Assembly (NCBI GenBank): GCA_035642125.1
Contig: DASQSZ010000264.1
Span: 1-25,286 of the forward strand
From: CALAED01 sp937891035
GTDB lineage: Bacteria; Actinomycetota; Actinomycetes; Streptosporangiales; Streptosporangiaceae
Reading direction: 5' to 3'
DNA: 25,286 bases
Part shown: in pieces, positions 22,156 to 25,286 of the stretch
Numbering within the stretch: position 1 is the first letter of the stretch
How the letters are laid out: every line of letters begins with the position of its first letter
The notes under the pieces: model-generated
The model's database searches: none
What the model was told of the DNA's origin: nothing
The model's input: only the letters and a program-made list of their open reading frames with translations
Program-made: the position numbers and the translations under genes

Positions 22156-23538
22156 ATGGCATTCGGCTGGAAGGTGCACGGTGACGGCCGCAGTCCAGCA
22201 CCGGGCGAGGTGGTCAAACCCGGCGAACGGTTGAGCTGGCCGCGCACGGCCGGCCTCGGCGCCCAGCACGTCGTCGCCATGTTCGGCGCGACCTTCGTGT
22301 TCCCGATCGTGATGGGTCTCGACCCGAACCTCGCCGTCATGATGTCGGGCGTCGCGACCATCGTCTTCCTGCTCATCGTGCAGGGAAAGGTGCCCAGTTA
22401 CCTGGGCACCAGCGCCTCGTTCGTGGGCGCGGTGATCGCCATCAGGGCGGCAGGCGGGACGAGCGCCACCGTGACCGGCGCGATCTTGGTGGCCGGGTTG
22501 GTGCTCGCACTGGCCGGAGTGGCGATCCACTTCCTCGGCGTGCGGGTCATCCACAAGATCTTCCCGCCGGTGGTGACCGGCGCGGTCGTCATGCTCATCG
22601 GCTTCGGCCTGGCGTTCGTGGTCGCCGAGACCTACTGGCCGCAGGATCATTGGGTCGCGCTCGCGACGATGTGCTTCGTCTTCGTGGTGATGGTGGCATT
22701 CCGCGGCTTCATCGGGCGGATCGCCATCCTGCTGGGCCTGGTCTTCGGCTTCGCGCTGTCGTGGGTGCTGGACAAGACCGCCGGGCAGATCACCGCGCTC
22801 GACCCGACGGCCATGAAGGTGACGACGCACGACCGGGTGAGTTTCGACAGCGTCTCGAGCGCGCCCTGGTTCGGGTTCCCCGACACTCACGCGCCCGACT
22901 TCAAGATGTCCGCGATCCTGCTCGCGCTGCCCGCCGTGATCGCGCTCATCGCGGAGAACACCGGCCATGTCAAGGCCGTCGGCGAGATGACCCGCAGCGA
23001 CCTGGACCCGGTCATCGGCCGGGCGATTTTCGCCGACGGCATCGGCACGGCCGTCACCACCTCGGTGGGCGGTTCGCCGACCACGACGTACGCGGAGAAC
23101 ATCGGGGTCATGGCCGCGACCAGGGTGTATTCCACCGCGGCCTACTATGTGGCGGCCATCGTCGCGATCGGCTTCGGCCTGGTGCCCAAATTCGGCGCCC
23201 TCGTCGCGGCCACTCCCGGCGGCGTGCTCGGCGGCATCACCGTGATCCTGTACGGCATGATCGGCCTGCTCGGCGCGAAGATCTGGATCGAGAACCGGGT
23301 CGACTTTTCCGACCCGGTCAACATGGCGCCGGTCGCCGCCGGCGTCATCCTCGCCATCGGCCCGGTCGACCACGAGATCACCGAGGACTTCGTGCTGTCC
23401 GGCATCGCGCTCGGCACGATCGTCGTCCTGGTCGGCCACCACGCGCTGCGAGCGATCGCGGCGAACCGGACCAGGCCGCTCGCCGAGGCCACCGGCGGCG
23501 AGATCGGCTACGACCGCAAGGCAGAGACTCCCGAATGA
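22156..23538 (+). CDS. NCS2 nucleobase permease, UraA-like
   Basis: This is a 460-residue polytopic membrane transporter of the nucleobase-cation symporter-2 family. Diagnostic segments are QHVVAMFGAT (37-46), AENTGHV with Glu267, and TTTYAENIGVMAATRVYS with Glu314. These correspond to the two substrate-contacting glutamates of E. coli UraA (AENTGH-type and TTYGENIG-type sites). The sequence is closer to the uracil/pyrimidine branch than to XanQ. Yet the neighbours (PucR-type regulator, molybdenum hydroxylase) point to a purine or other oxidisable nucleobase, so substrate remains open. The ATG has a long purine-rich ribosome-binding region (22142-22154). The stop is followed by a repeat-containing gap before the hydroxylase genes. 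Confidence 0.93.
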   Translation: MAFGWKVHGDGRSPAPGEVVKPGERLSWPRTAGLGAQHVVAMFGATFVFPIVMGLDPNLAVMMSGVATIVFLLIVQGKVPSYLGTSASFVGAVIAIRAAGGTSATVTGAILVAGLVLALAGVAIHFLGVRVIHKIFPPVVTGAVVMLIGFGLAFVVAETYWPQDHWVALATMCFVFVVMVAFRGFIGRIAILLGLVFGFALSWVLDKTAGQITALDPTAMKVTTHDRVSFDSVSSAPWFGFPDTHAPDFKMSAILLALPAVIALIAENTGHVKAVGEMTRSDLDPVIGRAIFADGIGTAVTTSVGGSPTTTYAENIGVMAATRVYSTAAYYVAAIVAIGFGLVPKFGALVAATPGGVLGGITVILYGMIGLLGAKIWIENRVDFSDPVNMAPVAAGVILAIGPVDHEITEDFVLSGIALGTIVVLVGHHALRAIAANRTRPLAEATGGEIGYDRKAETPE

Positions 23539-23590
23539 GCGACGCCTGTGTCCATGGCGCGCCGAGGTCCACGTGGGAGGCTGTGAGCGC
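23538..23590 (+). repeat. Imperfect direct repeat, copy 1
   Basis: A stretch of about 45 bases starting AGCGACGCC and containing TGGCGCGCCGAGG recurs with mismatches 123 bases downstream (from 23661). Both copies end in a GGGAG-type ribosome-binding sequence followed by GTGA. In copy 1 this opens a 21-codon frame (GTG 23583 to TGA 23648), which has no recognisable product. Confidence 0.6.
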
Positions 23591-23660
23591 GTCGCAGGCG
23601 CGCGGCGCGGACTGGAGTGAGGAGCGCGTGGGAGCGAGGGACGAGTGACTGTGTGCGCCG

Positions 23661-23714
23661 AGCGAAGCCCGTGCCTTTGGCGCGCCGAGGCTGGCGCGGG
23701 AGACACAGTGAAGC
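23661..23714 (+). repeat. Imperfect direct repeat, copy 2
   Basis: This copy starts AGCGAAGCC, contains the same TGGCGCGCCGAGG core (23678-23690) and runs into the first unit of the 17-base tandem repeat. It matches copy 1 at a constant offset of 123 bases over about 45 bases. Confidence 0.6.
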
Positions 23715-23731
23715 GGGAGACACAGTGAAGC
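23698..23731 (+). repeat. 17-base tandem duplication of a ribosome-binding/start region
   Basis: GGGAGACACAGTGAAGC occurs twice without a gap (23698-23714 and 23715-23731). Each unit contains GGGAG and a GTG start five bases later. The second GTG (23725) starts the FAD-subunit gene. The first GTG (23708) opens a six-codon frame that ends in TGA at 23726-23728, overlapping that start. Confidence 0.85.
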
Positions 23732-24609
23732 CGCCGCCGTTCGCCTACCGGGCTCCGCGGACCCTTGACGAGGCGCTCGCCGCGCTCGCCGAGTACGGGG
23801 CGGACGCCAAGGTGCTGGCGGGCGGTCAGAGCCTCATCCCGCTGCTCAACATGCGGCTGGCCGCGCCGGCGGTGATCGTCGACATCAACCGGATCGGCGC
23901 GCTCGACACGGTCTTCGTCGACGCGACGGGGGTACGGATCGGCGCGCTCGCCCGGCAGCGGCGGGTCGAGCGGGCCACCGACGCCGCCCGCGTCCAGCCG
24001 CTCATCGGCCAGGCGCTGCGGCACATCGCGCACCCCGTCATCCGGGTCCGCGGCACCGTCGTGGGGAGCCTGGCGCACGCCGACCCGGCCGCCGAACTTC
24101 CCGTCGTGCTGGCCGTGCTCGGCGGCAGCGTGGAGGTCGCGTCCGCGGCGGGCGGGCGGCGCGCCATCCCGGCGGCCGAGTTCTTCGCCGGAGCCCTGGA
24201 GCCGGCGCTGCGGCCCGGCGAACTCGCCGTGGGCGCGTTCTTCCCCGCGCTCGGACCGCGCGCCGGCACGGCGTTCGCCGAGACCGCCCGGAGGCACGGC
24301 GACTACGGTCTTGCCGGCGTCGCCGCGGTCGTCGCCCTCGACGACGACCTGCGCGTCGCGGCCGCACGGATCGGCTGCCTCGGCGTCGCCGCCACCCCAT
24401 TCGTACTCGACCTGACCGACGTGCTCGGCCATCGGCCGCCGGACTCCTGCGACTGGTCCGCCGCCGCCGAGCACGCCAAACGCGCCGTGCGACCCGAGGC
24501 CGACATCCACGCCGGCGGAGATTATCGCCGCCATCTCATCGGCGTCCTCACCGAACGCACCCTCCGCGCCGCCGCGGCGGCCGCCCGCGATGGAGTGATC
24601 GATGACTGA
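23725..24609 (+). CDS. Molybdenum hydroxylase FAD-binding subunit (CoxM/XdhB type)
   Basis: This is the FAD subunit of a three-subunit hydroxylase; it passes electrons from the Fe-S subunit to the acceptor. The 294-residue product has the two FAD-binding segments AGGQSLIPLL (32-41) and GTVVGSLAHADPAAE (about 110-124) and a C-terminal CO-dehydrogenase-flavoprotein domain. The GTG at 23725 is preceded by GGGAG with five bases between and begins the conserved MKPPPFAYRAP sequence; a longer open frame from 23617 lies in repeat DNA. It overlaps the 2Fe-2S subunit gene by eight bases. Genes M-S-L in this order are shared by CO dehydrogenases and xanthine-dehydrogenase-like enzymes; the nucleobase context favours the latter. 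Confidence 0.92.
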   Translation: MKPPPFAYRAPRTLDEALAALAEYGADAKVLAGGQSLIPLLNMRLAAPAVIVDINRIGALDTVFVDATGVRIGALARQRRVERATDAARVQPLIGQALRHIAHPVIRVRGTVVGSLAHADPAAELPVVLAVLGGSVEVASAAGGRRAIPAAEFFAGALEPALRPGELAVGAFFPALGPRAGTAFAETARRHGDYGLAGVAAVVALDDDLRVAAARIGCLGVAATPFVLDLTDVLGHRPPDSCDWSAAAEHAKRAVRPEADIHAGGDYRRHLIGVLTERTLRAAAAAARDGVIDD

Positions 24610-25090
24610 GGAACGGCTCGACGTCGAGATGACCGTGAACGGCGTGCCGCGCGGCGCGCGGGTGCCGGCGCGCCGGCTGCTGTCCGACTTTCTCCGGCAC
24701 GATCTGGGGCTCACCGGCACGCATGTGGGCTGCGAACACGGCGTTTGCGGGTGCTGCACCGTCCTGCTCGACGGCGAGCCGGTGCGGTCGTGCCTGATGT
24801 TCGCCGTCGGCGCCGCCGGCCACGCGGTCACGACCGTCGAAGGGCTGGCCGCGCCGGGCGGGTCGCCGTCGCCCGTACAGCGCGCGTTCGCCGAGTGCCA
24901 TGCCCTGCAGTGCGGTTTTTGCACGCCGGGCTTCTTGTGCACGGTCACCGCGCTGTTGCGCGACCGCCCGCGGCCGACCGACGACGAGGTCATGGCCGGC
25001 ATCTCGGGCAATCTGTGCCGTTGCACCGGTTATCAGAACATCGTGAAGGCCGTTCACCGGGCGAGCGAGCTGATGGCGGAGGCCGAGTGA
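24602..25090 (+). CDS. Molybdenum hydroxylase 2Fe-2S subunit (CoxS/XdhC-type small subunit)
   Basis: The 162-residue product carries two [2Fe-2S] clusters and moves electrons from the Mo site to FAD. The N-terminal plant-ferredoxin-type ligands are Cys44, Cys49, Cys52 and Cys64 (in GCEHGVCGCC and RSC). The C-terminal ligands are Cys104, Cys107, Cys139 and Cys141 (QCGFCTPG and LCRCTGY). All eight are intact. The ATG at 24602 has GGAG at 24592-24595, six bases away, and overlaps the FAD-subunit stop. Its own stop overlaps the next start as GTGA. Confidence 0.96.
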   Translation: MTEERLDVEMTVNGVPRGARVPARRLLSDFLRHDLGLTGTHVGCEHGVCGCCTVLLDGEPVRSCLMFAVGAAGHAVTTVEGLAAPGGSPSPVQRAFAECHALQCGFCTPGFLCTVTALLRDRPRPTDDEVMAGISGNLCRCTGYQNIVKAVHRASELMAEAE

Positions 25091-25286
25091 CGACGAAGCT
25101 GTTCGGCGAGCCCATTCCCCGGCGCGAGGATCCGCGCCTGGTCACCGGACGGGGCCGATTCCTCGACGATCTCGGCGGCCGGGCGCTGGCCGCCGCGTTC
25201 GTCCGGTCCCCGCACGCGCACGCACGCGTCGTCGACATCGACGTGGCCGGTGCGCTCGACGTCGAGGGCCTCGTCGCCGTGTACAC
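25087..25286 (+). CDS. Molybdenum hydroxylase large (Mo-binding) subunit, 3'-truncated
   Basis: Only the first 66 codons are in the window. The N-terminus (KLFGEPIPRREDPRLVTGRG, then FLDDL and FVRSPHAHARV) is the standard opening of the aldehyde oxidase/xanthine dehydrogenase large subunit. The active-site residues that separate CO dehydrogenase from purine hydroxylases lie beyond the window edge. The GTG at 25087 overlaps the small-subunit stop (GTGA). Confidence 0.93.
   Translation, partial: MTTKLFGEPIPRREDPRLVTGRGRFLDDLGGRALAAAFVRSPHAHARVVDIDVAGALDVEGLVAVY

Noticed and set aside
23535..23648. 37-codon ORF overlapping the permease stop (ATGA)
   Set aside because: It consists mainly of the direct-repeat DNA and has no recognisable product. 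I describe it under the repeats rather than as a gene.
22105..25026. Minus-strand open frame of 973 codons opposite the permease and hydroxylase genes
   Set aside because: It has His/Asp/Gln-rich low-complexity composition and no domain. The opposite strand encodes clear family members.
23725..25286. Aerobic CO dehydrogenase as the identity of the M-S-L genes
   Set aside because: The subunit order and CoxD/CoxE-like factors would fit, but the deciding active-site loop is outside the window, and the PucR-type regulator and nucleobase permease favour a nucleobase hydroxylase.
1..25286. CRISPR arrays, insertion sequences, prophage genes, tRNA or rRNA genes
   Set aside because: I looked for repeat-spacer arrays, transposase or integrase motifs, and tRNA or rRNA landmarks on both strands and saw none.

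Overview
This is a high-GC actinobacterial chromosome segment. The layout def-fmt-rsmB-rpe followed by an FMN-riboswitch riboflavin operon and hisG is typical of Actinomycetota. The protein style (XdhC, PucR and CoxD/CoxE types) suggests Streptosporangiales or a near relative, but that placement is an inference and no marker in the window fixes the genus. Genes are tightly packed, with many ATGA/GTGA/TTGA overlaps and several GTG or TTG starts.

Positions 1-5.8 kb (all +): the 3' part of an uncharacterised gene, then peptide deformylase, Met-tRNA formyltransferase, 16S rRNA m5C967 methyltransferase RsmB, a membrane PAP2-type phosphatase and ribulose-phosphate 3-epimerase. Positions 5.9-9.1 kb: an FMN riboswitch followed by ribE-ribM-ribBA-ribH, giving riboflavin synthesis plus a riboflavin facilitator. 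A 20-codon upstream ORF sits between the riboswitch and ribE, and a hairpin covers the ribE Shine-Dalgarno. Positions 9.2-10.6 kb: hisG and a small membrane PH-domain protein. hisE, which usually lies between ribH and hisG in actinobacteria such as Streptomyces, is not there.

Positions 10.7-25.3 kb look like a purine/ureide catabolism island. A + strand block encodes maturation factors for a molybdenum hydroxylase: a MoxR-type AAA ATPase (CoxD-like), a VWA protein (CoxE-like), XdhC and a MocA-like cytidylyltransferase. A convergent - strand operon encodes DUF2877 (YlbF/AllH-like), FdrA (AllF-like), DUF1116 (YlbE/AllG-like) and a CitE-like aldolase of the DUF6986 type. The first three correspond to the E. 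coli genes linked to oxamate carbamoyltransferase, the last step of anaerobic allantoin nitrogen recovery. Divergent from it is a PucR-family regulator, then a UraA-like NCS2 nucleobase permease, then hydroxylase subunits in the order FAD (M), 2Fe-2S (S) and the start of the Mo subunit (L), which runs off the window.

The most interesting candidate system is this coupling: nucleobase uptake, Mo-hydroxylase oxidation and an oxamate-carbamoyltransferase-like complex with an accessory aldolase, probably under one PucR regulator. Both promoter regions flanking the regulator carry related dyad motifs. Two translation-control arrangements also stand out: the riboswitch-adjacent upstream ORF before ribE, and a duplicated ribosome-binding site with a 6-codon minicistron before the FAD subunit gene.
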